From the NCBI GenBank assembly GCA_035544835.1, contig DASZZV010000150.1, forward strand, positions 1 through 5,651: DNA of 5,651 nucleotides, given 5' to 3'. The notes under the pieces are model-generated. The model saw only the letters and a program-made list of their open reading frames with translations, made no database searches and was not told where the DNA came from. This stretch comes from DASZZV01 sp035544835. Lineage in GTDB: Bacteria; Acidobacteriota; Thermoanaerobaculia; Gp7-AA8. Position numbers and translations under genes: made by a program. Within the stretch, counting starts at the first letter, position 1. Every line of letters starts with the position of its first letter. Of this stretch, positions 1 to 5,569 are shown piece after piece.

Positions 1-118
1 GCGAGGGATCTGGGAGGGGGCCTTGCGGTGTGGAGTCTTGGAGCTCTCTTACGATTGTGCGAGGCGCCGAAGGGTCGAGTCCCCCGCCCAGATCCCTCGC
101 TCGACGCTCGGGATGACA
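1..118. repeat. Composite inverted repeat at the left end, past glmM
   Basis: Bases 1-20 and 81-100 are inverted copies of one 20-base arm (GCGAGGGATCTGGG then a C/A change and G-rich end) with a single mismatch, separated by 60 bases. CCTT (21-24) and AAGG (70-73) extend the pairing inward. The right arm belongs to a full repeat unit read on the minus strand from 118 to 81: TGTC, ATCCC, GA, GC, loop GTCGA, GC, GA, GGGAT, then CTGGGCGGGGG. The window starts in the middle of the left unit. Nothing here reads as a gene: short open frames cross the repeat arms and show no protein family. REP-like or MITE-like status is inferred. Confidence 0.75.
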
Positions 119-183
119 CCTCCGCAAACCGGCCTAAATACATTCAAGGCGGCGCAGAATCTGAACCGAGAATGTACGAGTTT

Positions 184-231
184 GCGAGGTCCCTCGCCCC
201 TCCCACCCGCCCGCCCTTGCTCGGGATGACA
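184..231 (-). repeat. Repeat unit with a G-rich loop
   Basis: Read on the minus strand from 231 to 184, this copy starts TGTC-ATCCC-GA-GC and closes with GC-GA-GGGAC, the same plan as the other units with one stem mismatch. In place of the 4-5 base loop it has 21 bases (218-198) made of G-runs. A small extra palindrome (GCGAG...CTCGC, 184-197) closes the far side. It begins 23 bases past the glmM stop, so it would be in the 3' end of the operon transcript. Confidence 0.65.
197..216 (-). other. G-quadruplex motif downstream of glmM
   Basis: The minus strand has five consecutive G-runs (three bases each, the last of four) separated by single bases C, C, T and A. Four runs with one-base loops is the strongest class of quadruplex motif and would favour a parallel fold. 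The G-rich strand is the coding strand of glmM, so both the DNA and the operon mRNA 3' region could fold. A role in ending transcription or protecting the transcript is only inferred. Confidence 0.7.
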
Positions 232-253
232 ACGATCGGGGCACGCGCGGCCA

Positions 254-1597
254 CTACTCGCCGATCTCCGATCGAAGCGCACTCAACAGGGTCTGAGCAA
301 CCTCCTCGATCTGAGCTGCATCGGATCCTTCGACCATTACCCGCACCAGGTTCTCAGTCCCCGAGTACCGAACCAGGATCCTTCCCGTGCCCGCCAACCG
401 CTTTTCAGCCTCGGCCTGGACGGCCTGATAGCCGGGCAGAGTCTCCAGCGGCGGCTTGGATCGGACCCGAAGGTTCTTCAGGATCTGCGGATAGGGCTCA
501 AAAGTCTCGAGGGCTGAGAAAGGTTGAGTATGACCCGAGAGGATCCGAGCCATCGACAGCGCGGTATGGACCCCATCGCCGGTCGTATGCACGTCGAGGT
601 CGATGACGTGCCCTGACTGTTCCCCACCGATGGATGCGCCATGCCTGAGCATCAGTTCCAGTACGTATTTGTCGCCGACGGCGGCACGCAGAAGCTTCAT
701 TCCTGTGGCTTCGAGTCGTTTTTCGAAGCCGAGGTTCGACATGACGGTCGCGACGACGAGATCGTTCGTCAGGAGGCCGGCCCTCTTTTTCTCCTGGGCC
801 CAGAGGTAGAGGATTTCGTCCCCATTGCGGATCACACCTCGGTCGTCGGCGAAGATCGCTCGATCGGCATCCCCGTCGAAAGCGACTCCCAAATCTGCTT
901 TCTCCTCAACCACCCGCTTCGCCAGTCTCTCCGGATGCAGCGCACCGGCATCCTTGTTGATATTCCGCCCATCGGGCCGGTCGTTCATCACGACGACCTG
1001 TGCACCGGCGCGGCGGAAAACCTCGGGGGCGATCCGGAAGGCGGCCCCATGACCGACATCGAGAACCACCCGCAGCCTGGCAAGCGACGAGGCTTCAACC
1101 CCCTCGAGCAGGAAGTCTTCGTAGCGCCGAATGAGCTCGTCCGAGTCGGGCAGCTCCTCCTCGCCCACCACGACCTCTTCCGTTCTGATCGACATCATCT
1201 CTTCTTCGATGCTCTTCTCGAGCTGGTCGGAGAGCTTCATCCCGTCGTGTCCGAAGACCTTTACACCGTTGTCCTCGAACGGATTGTGGGACGCGGAGAT
1301 CGAGATGGCCGAGTCGGCGTCGGGCGTAGTGCGGCAGAGATAGGCGACGGCAGGTGTCGGAACCACCCCGATCATCTGCCCGCGACCTCCTCCGGCCTTC
1401 AGGCCGGACATCAAGGCGCGAGCGATCTCAGGCCCCGACTCGCGAGTGTCCATACCGAGCAGGACCAGCGGCTGAGCTGAGCCCTGACCCCTGAAGCGGT
1501 GGGCCAGCGATTCTCCCAGCGCGAACATGGAGGCCTGGTCGAGGGGAAACTCACCCGCTCGTCCTCGTATCCCATCCGTTCCAAAAAGCTGTCTCAT
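254..1597 (-). CDS. glmM: Phosphoglucosamine mutase GlmM
   Basis: Cytoplasmic enzyme that interconverts glucosamine-6-phosphate and glucosamine-1-phosphate on the way to UDP-GlcNAc, and so to peptidoglycan and LPS. At 447 aa it is the usual length (E. coli about 445). The four landmarks of the alpha-D-phosphohexomutase family are present in order: N-terminal GTDGIRG (6-12); active-site loop SASHNP (101-106), with Ser103 as the expected phosphoserine; metal loop DGDADR (241-246), with Asp241, Asp243 and Asp245; sugar loop GEQSGH (325-330); and phosphate-binding loop RYSGTEN (410-416). The ATG overlaps the cdaR stop as ATGA and is preceded by GAGAAG, 5 bases away, inside the last cdaR codons. 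The stop is TAG. It is the last gene of the operon. In other bacteria GlmM binds CdaA and lowers c-di-AMP synthesis, so the linkage is probably functional. No intrinsic terminator with a U-tract is seen downstream. Confidence 0.97.
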   Translation of the reverse strand: MRQLFGTDGIRGRAGEFPLDQASMFALGESLAHRFRGQGSAQPLVLLGMDTRESGPEIARALMSGLKAGGGRGQMIGVVPTPAVAYLCRTTPDADSAISISASHNPFEDNGVKVFGHDGMKLSDQLEKSIEEEMMSIRTEEVVVGEEELPDSDELIRRYEDFLLEGVEASSLARLRVVLDVGHGAAFRIAPEVFRRAGAQVVVMNDRPDGRNINKDAGALHPERLAKRVVEEKADLGVAFDGDADRAIFADDRGVIRNGDEILYLWAQEKKRAGLLTNDLVVATVMSNLGFEKRLEATGMKLLRAAVGDKYVLELMLRHGASIGGEQSGHVIDLDVHTTGDGVHTALSMARILSGHTQPFSALETFEPYPQILKNLRVRSKPPLETLPGYQAVQAEAEKRLAGTGRILVRYSGTENLVRVMVEGSDAAQIEEVAQTLLSALRSEIGE

Positions 1598-2340
1598 TTT
1601 TTCTTCTCTTTAGATTCGCTGATCGTGGACGTCCCGCCCTGAGCATTCTTCTTCTCGTCCGCTGGCATCTCCGGTACCGAAGGCGGAGGCGGGGCGATGA
1701 CGGTGACGAACACCTGAGCGCTGGGTGGATCGATCACACGCACGAGAGGGACATCCGAAACGAGGCCGACACTCTGCCGGAATGAGGTGTCGCGGCCTGT
1801 CAGGATAATGCGATCTGTGTACACTTCCGAGAATTCTTTGATCACCGAAGCCGGCCCCGACACCAGGGCGTCGCCGGGAGTCACGACGATGTCGGCGGGA
1901 TCGAAGCGATACCCGGCTGGCAATTCCCCAACGAGGTAAGCTCGAATGGGCACCAGCTTCTGACGCCGCGCTTCGAGGCGGAATGTAAGTTTGGCCGGAT
2001 TCGTCGAGACGACCTCGATACCGGCCGGGATATTGAAAGCCTGAGATCCCAGCGCGACCTTCATGATTCCCGGACGCGCATCGGTCAGATCGATCGTGGC
2101 CTCAAGGTTCTGTGACGACAACGAGCGCAGCGAAGACAACTTTCCTCTGAGCCTGGCGTTGATACTCTCCTGAACACTGTTGGTGACAATGACATCGCGA
2201 GGGATCCCCACCAGCGCCACAGGAATGTCGAAAGAGCGTTCCCGGGTCGGTTCACGCCGGGGCGCGCTCACGCCAAGCCAGATGGCGATGGCCAGCAGGA
2301 GCGCGAGCAGCCTCATAGCCAGGCTCTTGAGCGTTGTCAT
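1594..2340 (-). CDS. cdaR: YbbR-domain protein CdaR, regulator of diadenylate cyclase
   Basis: Membrane-anchored YbbR-domain protein of 248 aa. One N-terminal hydrophobic segment (about 8-24) is an uncleaved anchor or signal-like helix. It is followed by two beta-rich YbbR repeats (about 37-124 and 127-215), the second with the typical GPASVIKEF stretch (162-170). A proline run (217-220) leads into a charged tail ending in ESKEKKK. B. subtilis CdaR has four YbbR repeats, so this is a short form. Family knowledge: CdaR binds CdaA in the membrane and modulates c-di-AMP output. The domain itself has no known catalytic residues. The ATG overlaps the cdaA stop (ATGA) and has AGAGG 9 bases upstream (2350-2354). 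The purine-rich codons of the lysine tail also form the glmM ribosome binding site. Identification rests on the anchor, the repeat pattern and the position between cdaA and glmM. Confidence 0.92.
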   Translation of the reverse strand: MTTLKSLAMRLLALLLAIAIWLGVSAPRREPTRERSFDIPVALVGIPRDVIVTNSVQESINARLRGKLSSLRSLSSQNLEATIDLTDARPGIMKVALGSQAFNIPAGIEVVSTNPAKLTFRLEARRQKLVPIRAYLVGELPAGYRFDPADIVVTPGDALVSGPASVIKEFSEVYTDRIILTGRDTSFRQSVGLVSDVPLVRVIDPPSAQVFVTVIAPPPPSVPEMPADEKKNAQGGTSTISESKEKKK

Positions 2341-3119
2341 TCGGCAGAACCTCTGACGCCCAGCTCCCGCTCGAGAATCTGGCCAAGTGTCACTCCGGTC
2401 AGCTGCTCCTGCATTTTTCCTTCGACGGCGACGCCGATGGACTGATTCTCCTCGGAGATCACAATCACGATGGCATCGGTCTCTTCGCTCATCCCCAGTG
2501 CCGCTCGATGCCGCGTGCCCCGTTTGGTGACAGCCTCCGTATTGGAGGTCAGGGGAAGGAGAACAGCCGCGGCGGCAATTCTGTCATTTCGAACGATCAC
2601 CGCACCATCGTGAAGCGGCGAGCCCGGAGTGAAAATATTCACCAGCAGCTCGATCGACATGTCTGCGTCGATCCTCTTGCCGGTCTCGACGTACGCGTCG
2701 AGGCTTTGGGTCCTCTCCACGCCGATCAGGGCGCCCCAACGCCGTCGAGCGATGTCCTCGACCGCCTCGGTGAGCATGCCGATGTCGACGGCGACACCGC
2801 GTGGGCGGAGCATTCGCAATGGGCGCGACCGTGCCACGCTCGACAGGCCGCTCCTGACCTCCTGCTGAAAAAGGACGATCAAGGCGAACGGGGCATAGAA
2901 GAGCACTTCGCGGAACAGCCTCTCCAGAGCGGTGAGGTCCAACCAGCGGGCGGCGAAATATGCACCGGTCAGGGCGACGATGCCGATGACCATCTGCATC
3001 CCGCGCGTTCCACGGAGGAGCCGAAGGAATGCGTAGATGATCACTGCGACCATGACGATGTCTACGCCGTCGCGCCACCCGAACTGAAGGCCAGAAAGAC
3101 GCTCGTAGACCCAGTTCAT
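2337..3119 (-). CDS. cdaA: Diadenylate cyclase CdaA (DacA), c-di-AMP synthase
   Basis: Integral membrane enzyme that condenses two ATP into cyclic di-AMP, a messenger controlling potassium and osmolyte transport and wall homeostasis. At 260 aa it is close to the usual CdaA length (about 270). Three hydrophobic segments lie near the N-terminus (about 19-36, 41-57 and 72-85), as in CdaA rather than the soluble DisA. The DAC domain fills roughly 110-250 and carries both diagnostic motifs: DGA (171-173, in SPLHDGAV) and RHR (203-205, in GTRHRAALG). A later SEE (222-224) lies where the family has a metal/ATP-proximal acidic stretch. The ATG overlaps the folP stop by two bases (ATGA). Upstream sequence is very GC-rich and lacks a good Shine-Dalgarno sequence, the nearest GAGG being 13 bases away, so initiation probably depends on ribosomes finishing folP. 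The catalytic residues look intact. Confidence 0.97.
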   Translation of the reverse strand: MNWVYERLSGLQFGWRDGVDIVMVAVIIYAFLRLLRGTRGMQMVIGIVALTGAYFAARWLDLTALERLFREVLFYAPFALIVLFQQEVRSGLSSVARSRPLRMLRPRGVAVDIGMLTEAVEDIARRRWGALIGVERTQSLDAYVETGKRIDADMSIELLVNIFTPGSPLHDGAVIVRNDRIAAAAVLLPLTSNTEAVTKRGTRHRAALGMSEETDAIVIVISEENQSIGVAVEGKMQEQLTGVTLGQILERELGVRGSAE

Positions 3120-4003
3120 CGCGCCGGCGCGGCCTCGATGGCGCGAAAGACCCTGAGAAAATCGACGGTCGGCCGCACGTCATGCACTCGAACCATTGCT
3201 GCACCCGCCAGGGCTGCTGCTGCTACCGCTGCCAGTGAGCCGGCCATGCGCGACGCGCCGCCGGGCTGCCCGGTGATGTTCCCCAGGAAAGCCTTTCGCG
3301 AGGCGCCGATTACCACAGGCGCGATCGACGACAGCTCGGCGGCCCGATGAAGAATCTCCAGGTTCTGGTCGAACGACTTGCCGAAACCGATTCCTGGATC
3401 GATCAGGATCTGTCGGGCATCGACTCCCGCACCTTCGGCGAAAGACTTACGCTCCCGCAAATGCTGCATGATCTCGCCGAGAAGATCTTCGTAATCGGTG
3501 TTCTGCTGCATCGTGCGCGGTTCGCCCCGCATGTGCATCAGCACGACCGGCACACCGTGCTTGGCCACGGTCTCGGCCATGTGTGGATCCATGCGCAAGG
3601 CCGAGACTTCATTGACGATGTCGGCTCCAGCAGCGATCGCTTCACTGGCCACGCTGGCTTTCATGGTGTCGATCGATATGGCAACGTCACTCTGCCTGCG
3701 GATTCCTCGGATTACCGGGAGAACCCGGTCGAGCTCGACGTCGGCCGGTACCGGTTGGGCATCGGGGCGAGTCGACTCGCCGCCCACATCGACGATGTCC
3801 GCTCCGTCGGCGATCATCTGCAGGGCGGCGGCGATGGCAACTTCGCGATCGAAGTGCACGCTGCCGTCGGAGAAGGAATCGGGCGTCACATTCACGATTC
3901 CCATGACCAGGGGAGTGGCATCGAAGCTGAGCGAGCGCCCTCGCGGCAGACGCAATCCCGGCCGCGGCTGCGAAAGGTCGCGCTTCAGAGCCGTCGCGCC
4001 CAC
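3116..4003 (-). CDS. folP: Dihydropteroate synthase FolP
   Basis: Cytoplasmic folate enzyme that joins 6-hydroxymethyl-7,8-dihydropterin diphosphate to p-aminobenzoate, and is the target of sulfonamides. It has 295 aa, slightly longer than E. coli FolP (282) because of a basic N-terminal extension of about 25 residues. TIM-barrel signatures in order: MGIVNVTPDSFSDG (34-47), GADIVDVGGESTRP (67-80), the IDTMK strand (111-115), N131 in IVNEVSAL, LMHMRG (155-160), DPGIGFGK (202-209), the SRK pABA/phosphate loop (235-237) and C-terminal RVHDV (272-276). Pterin- and diphosphate-binding residues appear complete. Two small differences from E. coli are Glu132 where it has Asp after the Asn, and Asp81 where Gly usually follows STRP. 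The start is GTG, one base past the murA stop. GGAGG at 4016-4020 is 12 bases upstream and inside the last murA codons. The next in-frame Met (34) is inside the first signature, so the GTG is favoured. Confidence 0.96.
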   Translation of the reverse strand: MGATALKRDLSQPRPGLRLPRGRSLSFDATPLVMGIVNVTPDSFSDGSVHFDREVAIAAALQMIADGADIVDVGGESTRPDAQPVPADVELDRVLPVIRGIRRQSDVAISIDTMKASVASEAIAAGADIVNEVSALRMDPHMAETVAKHGVPVVLMHMRGEPRTMQQNTDYEDLLGEIMQHLRERKSFAEGAGVDARQILIDPGIGFGKSFDQNLEILHRAAELSSIAPVVIGASRKAFLGNITGQPGGASRMAGSLAAVAAAALAGAAMVRVHDVRPTVDFLRVFRAIEAAPAR

Positions 4004-4004
4004 G

Positions 4005-5291
4005 TCAACGGGCTTCCTCCCGCCGGATGCGCGCCCCGAGTTTGTTCAACCGCTCATCGATGCGCTCGTAACCGCGGTCGATCTGCTGAATGTTCTGGAT
4101 CGTGCTCTCACCTTTTGCGCAGAGCGCAGCGATGAGAAGCGCCATTCCGGCGCGGATATCGGGACTGCTGATGTTTGCTCCCTGCAGGCGATTGCCACCG
4201 ACGACGATGGCCCGATGCGGGTCGCACAGAATGATGCGCGCACCCATGCCGATCAGCTTGTCAGTGAAGAAGAGCCGCGACTCGAACATCTTCTCGAAGA
4301 TCATCACCGTCCCTTCGGACTGTGTCGCCACCACGATCATGATCGACAGAAGGTCGGCGGGAAACAGCGGCCACGGGCCGTCGTCGATTTTCGGCACGGC
4401 CGCGCCAACGTCGTAGCGGACGCGGAGCTCCTGATCCTTCGGCACGCGGATGTCAGAACCTTCGAACTTGATCTCCACACCCAGCTTCTCGAGCATCAGC
4501 CGGATCGAATACATATGCTCTGTCACTGCGTTTTCGATCACCAGCTCACTACGGGTGACGGCGGCCAGCCCGATGTAGGAGCCGACTTCGATGTGATCGC
4601 TCGGGATCTCGAAGTCGCACCCGGAGAGCTCGTCGACTCCTCGAATCGTCAGCGAGTTCGTGGCGATGCCTTCGATCTGCGCTCCCATGAGATTGAGGAA
4701 GCGGCAGAGATCCTGAACGTGCGGTTCGGCAGCGGCGTTGTAAATCAACGTCTCGCCCTGGGCCAGAACGGCGGCCATGATCGTGTTCTCGGTCGCCGTC
4801 ACCGAGGCCTCGTCGAGGAACATCTTGCGGCCCTTGAGCTCACGGACGCTCATACGATATTCGTACGCCGAGACCTCGATCTGCGCCCCCAGCGCCTCCA
4901 GTGCGATGAGATGCGTGTCGATGCGACGGCGGCCGATGGCATCGCCACCTGGCTTGGTAATGGCCGCCGATCCGCACCGCGCCAGCAGAGGACCTGCCAG
5001 AAGAATCGATGCCCGGATGCGCCTGGACAGTTCAGGATCGGGCAAGGCCGAACATTCTCCTGCCGTGTGAATGCGGACCACGTTTCGCTCGAGCCGCTCC
5101 ACCTTTGAGCCAAGGCCCTCGAGAATCTGCAGCATGATGCGGACGTCCTGGATGTCAGGCAGGTTGCGCAGCGTGATCGGCTGATCGGTCAGCAGGCAGG
5201 CCGCGATGATCGGCAGAGCGGCGTTCTTGTTTCCGCCAGGACGGATCGAGCCTTCCAGCCGGCGTCCGCCTTCAACGACAAATTGTTCCAT
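4005..5291 (-). CDS. murA: UDP-N-acetylglucosamine 1-carboxyvinyltransferase MurA, Asp117 type
   Basis: Cytoplasmic enzyme that transfers enolpyruvate from PEP to UDP-GlcNAc, the first committed step of peptidoglycan synthesis. From the ATG at 5291 it has 428 aa (E. coli 419). This start places the catalytic pair at Lys22-Asn23 (GGNKNAALP), the same numbers as E. coli. Other landmarks: RIRASILLAGPL (91-102), PGGDAIGRRR (114-123), ATENTIMAA (166-174), FPADL (310-314; Asp313 matches E. coli Asp305) and IDRGYER (404-410; Arg406 matches Arg397). The residue equivalent to Cys115, which fosfomycin alkylates, is Asp117 (GAT at 4943-4941 on the minus strand), so the enzyme should be fosfomycin-insensitive. 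The frame stays open upstream to an ATG at 5495, but that extension crosses repeat DNA and has no family counterpart. An ATG at 5348 is also possible. Upstream of the chosen start are GAGG (5 bases away) and AGGAG (12 bases away). It is the first gene of the operon. Confidence 0.97.
   Translation of the reverse strand: MEQFVVEGGRRLEGSIRPGGNKNAALPIIAACLLTDQPITLRNLPDIQDVRIMLQILEGLGSKVERLERNVVRIHTAGECSALPDPELSRRIRASILLAGPLLARCGSAAITKPGGDAIGRRRIDTHLIALEALGAQIEVSAYEYRMSVRELKGRKMFLDEASVTATENTIMAAVLAQGETLIYNAAAEPHVQDLCRFLNLMGAQIEGIATNSLTIRGVDELSGCDFEIPSDHIEVGSYIGLAAVTRSELVIENAVTEHMYSIRLMLEKLGVEIKFEGSDIRVPKDQELRVRYDVGAAVPKIDDGPWPLFPADLLSIMIVVATQSEGTVMIFEKMFESRLFFTDKLIGMGARIILCDPHRAIVVGGNRLQGANISSPDIRAGMALLIAALCAKGESTIQNIQQIDRGYERIDERLNKLGARIRREEAR
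4016..4020 (-). promoter_or_regulatory. Shine-Dalgarno of folP inside the murA end
   Basis: GGAGG on the minus strand lies 12 bases before the GTG start of folP (4003) and within the final Glu codons of murA. The spacing is longer than ideal. Since the murA TGA and the folP GTG are one base apart, terminating murA ribosomes probably help restart. This site supports the GTG as the folP start. Confidence 0.55.
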
Positions 5292-5296
5292 TGGAT

Positions 5297-5308
5297 CCTC
5301 GTACTCCT
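5297..5308 (-). promoter_or_regulatory. Ribosome binding region of murA
   Basis: On the minus strand AGGAG (5308-5304) and GAGG (5300-5297) lie 12 and 5 bases before the ATG at 5291. Together with the alignment of Lys22/Asn23 they favour this ATG over the in-frame ATGs at 5348 and 5495. Neither spacing is optimal, so which of the two is used is open. Confidence 0.5.
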
Positions 5309-5340
5309 GGCGCCCGCTCGGGGCTCGCGCAAGAGGTATG

Positions 5341-5386
5341 AGTTTCATGGTTCGGGCTGGAAGATTCAAGAGTGTTCTTGAGAACA
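5341..5386 (-). promoter_or_regulatory. Candidate operon promoter with overlapping dyads
   Basis: About 50-95 bases before the murA start, on the minus strand, TTGAAT (5369-5364) followed after 17 bases by GAAACT (5346-5341) resembles a weak sigma-70 type promoter; the -10 match is poor. Two overlapping dyads lie over and just upstream of the -35: TCAAGA-GTGT-TCTTGA (5366-5381, perfect 6-bp arms) and TGTTCT-TG-AGAACA (5373-5386, perfect 6-bp arms). That position would suit an operator for a dimeric regulator. The dyads are seen directly. The promoter and operator roles are inferred, and a promoter further upstream beyond the repeats is also possible. Confidence 0.3.
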
Positions 5387-5399
5387 TGAACTTCGTCGT

Positions 5400-5464
5400 T
5401 GTCATCCTGAGGGAGCAGGAGCATGAGTCAAGGCCGGCAGGGAGTGAGTGCGACCGAAGGATCT
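5400..5464 (+). repeat. ATCCT-type repeat unit with a long interior
   Basis: Begins TGTC-ATCCT-GA (5400-5410) and closes GA-AGGAT-CT (5456-5464), with a 45-base interior in place of the short loop. It is the same plan as the ATCCC/GGGAT units but with T:A at the last stem pair on both sides. It lies within the leader of murA, about 110-175 bases before the start codon. Confidence 0.55.
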
Positions 5465-5524
5465 TTGGTGACATGGTACGAACTCCACGATTCACAGCAC
5501 TTCCATGTCACCAAAGATCCTTCG
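5455..5524. repeat. Perfect 22-bp inverted repeat upstream of murA
   Basis: Arms 5455-5476 (CGAAGGATCTTTGG...) and 5503-5524 are exact reverse complements over 22 bases, with a 26-base spacer. Pairing resumes outside the arms at CAGGGAGT (5438-5445) and ACTCCCTG (5540-5547). Just beyond the right arm, read on the minus strand, GC-GAA-GC-GA-AGGAT-CT (5530-5515) is the right half of a repeat unit. So two units face each other, the second with a decayed left half. No T-run follows either arm, so it is not a typical intrinsic terminator. Confidence 0.8.
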
Positions 5525-5569
5525 CTTCGCTTCTAAGAAACTCCCTGTATTTACGCGGGTTCCCTGATG

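Noticed and set aside
1..253. Intrinsic terminator for the operon
   Set aside because: Hairpins are present but none is followed by a T-run on the minus strand. Termination may be Rho-dependent or linked to the G-rich repeat.
23..282. Short open frames in the region past glmM
   Set aside because: They are built from the repeat arms, have no plausible start region and no protein family character.
641..1480. Plus-strand open frame (279 codons) opposite glmM
   Set aside because: Shadow of GlmM, whose four catalytic loops are all on the minus strand. No domain seen in the antisense product.
2191..2212. GCGAGGGATCC inside cdaR resembling the repeat arm
   Set aside because: Only about ten bases match, it encodes normal CdaR residues, and the rest of the unit is absent, so chance is likely.
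2334..3350. Plus-strand open frame (338 codons) opposite cdaA and the end of folP
   Set aside because: Shadow frame with low-complexity composition. The minus strand holds complete CdaA motifs and the end of FolP over the same bases.
3498..5108. Long plus-strand open frame (536 codons) opposite folP and murA
   Set aside because: It is a GC-rich shadow of two clearly identified genes. Its translation is His/Arg/Asp-rich without any recognisable domain, and it spans a gene boundary.
5373..5386. LexA box reading of the TGTTCT-TG-AGAACA dyad
   Set aside because: The half-sites are arranged GTTC-N4-GAAC, the reverse of the GAAC-N4-GTTC box known in Gram-positives, and the downstream genes are not SOS genes.
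5292..5495. In-frame 68-residue N-terminal extension of MurA
   Set aside because: It crosses repeat DNA, adds residues with no counterpart in the family, and the ATG at 5291 aligns Lys22/Asn23 exactly with known MurA.
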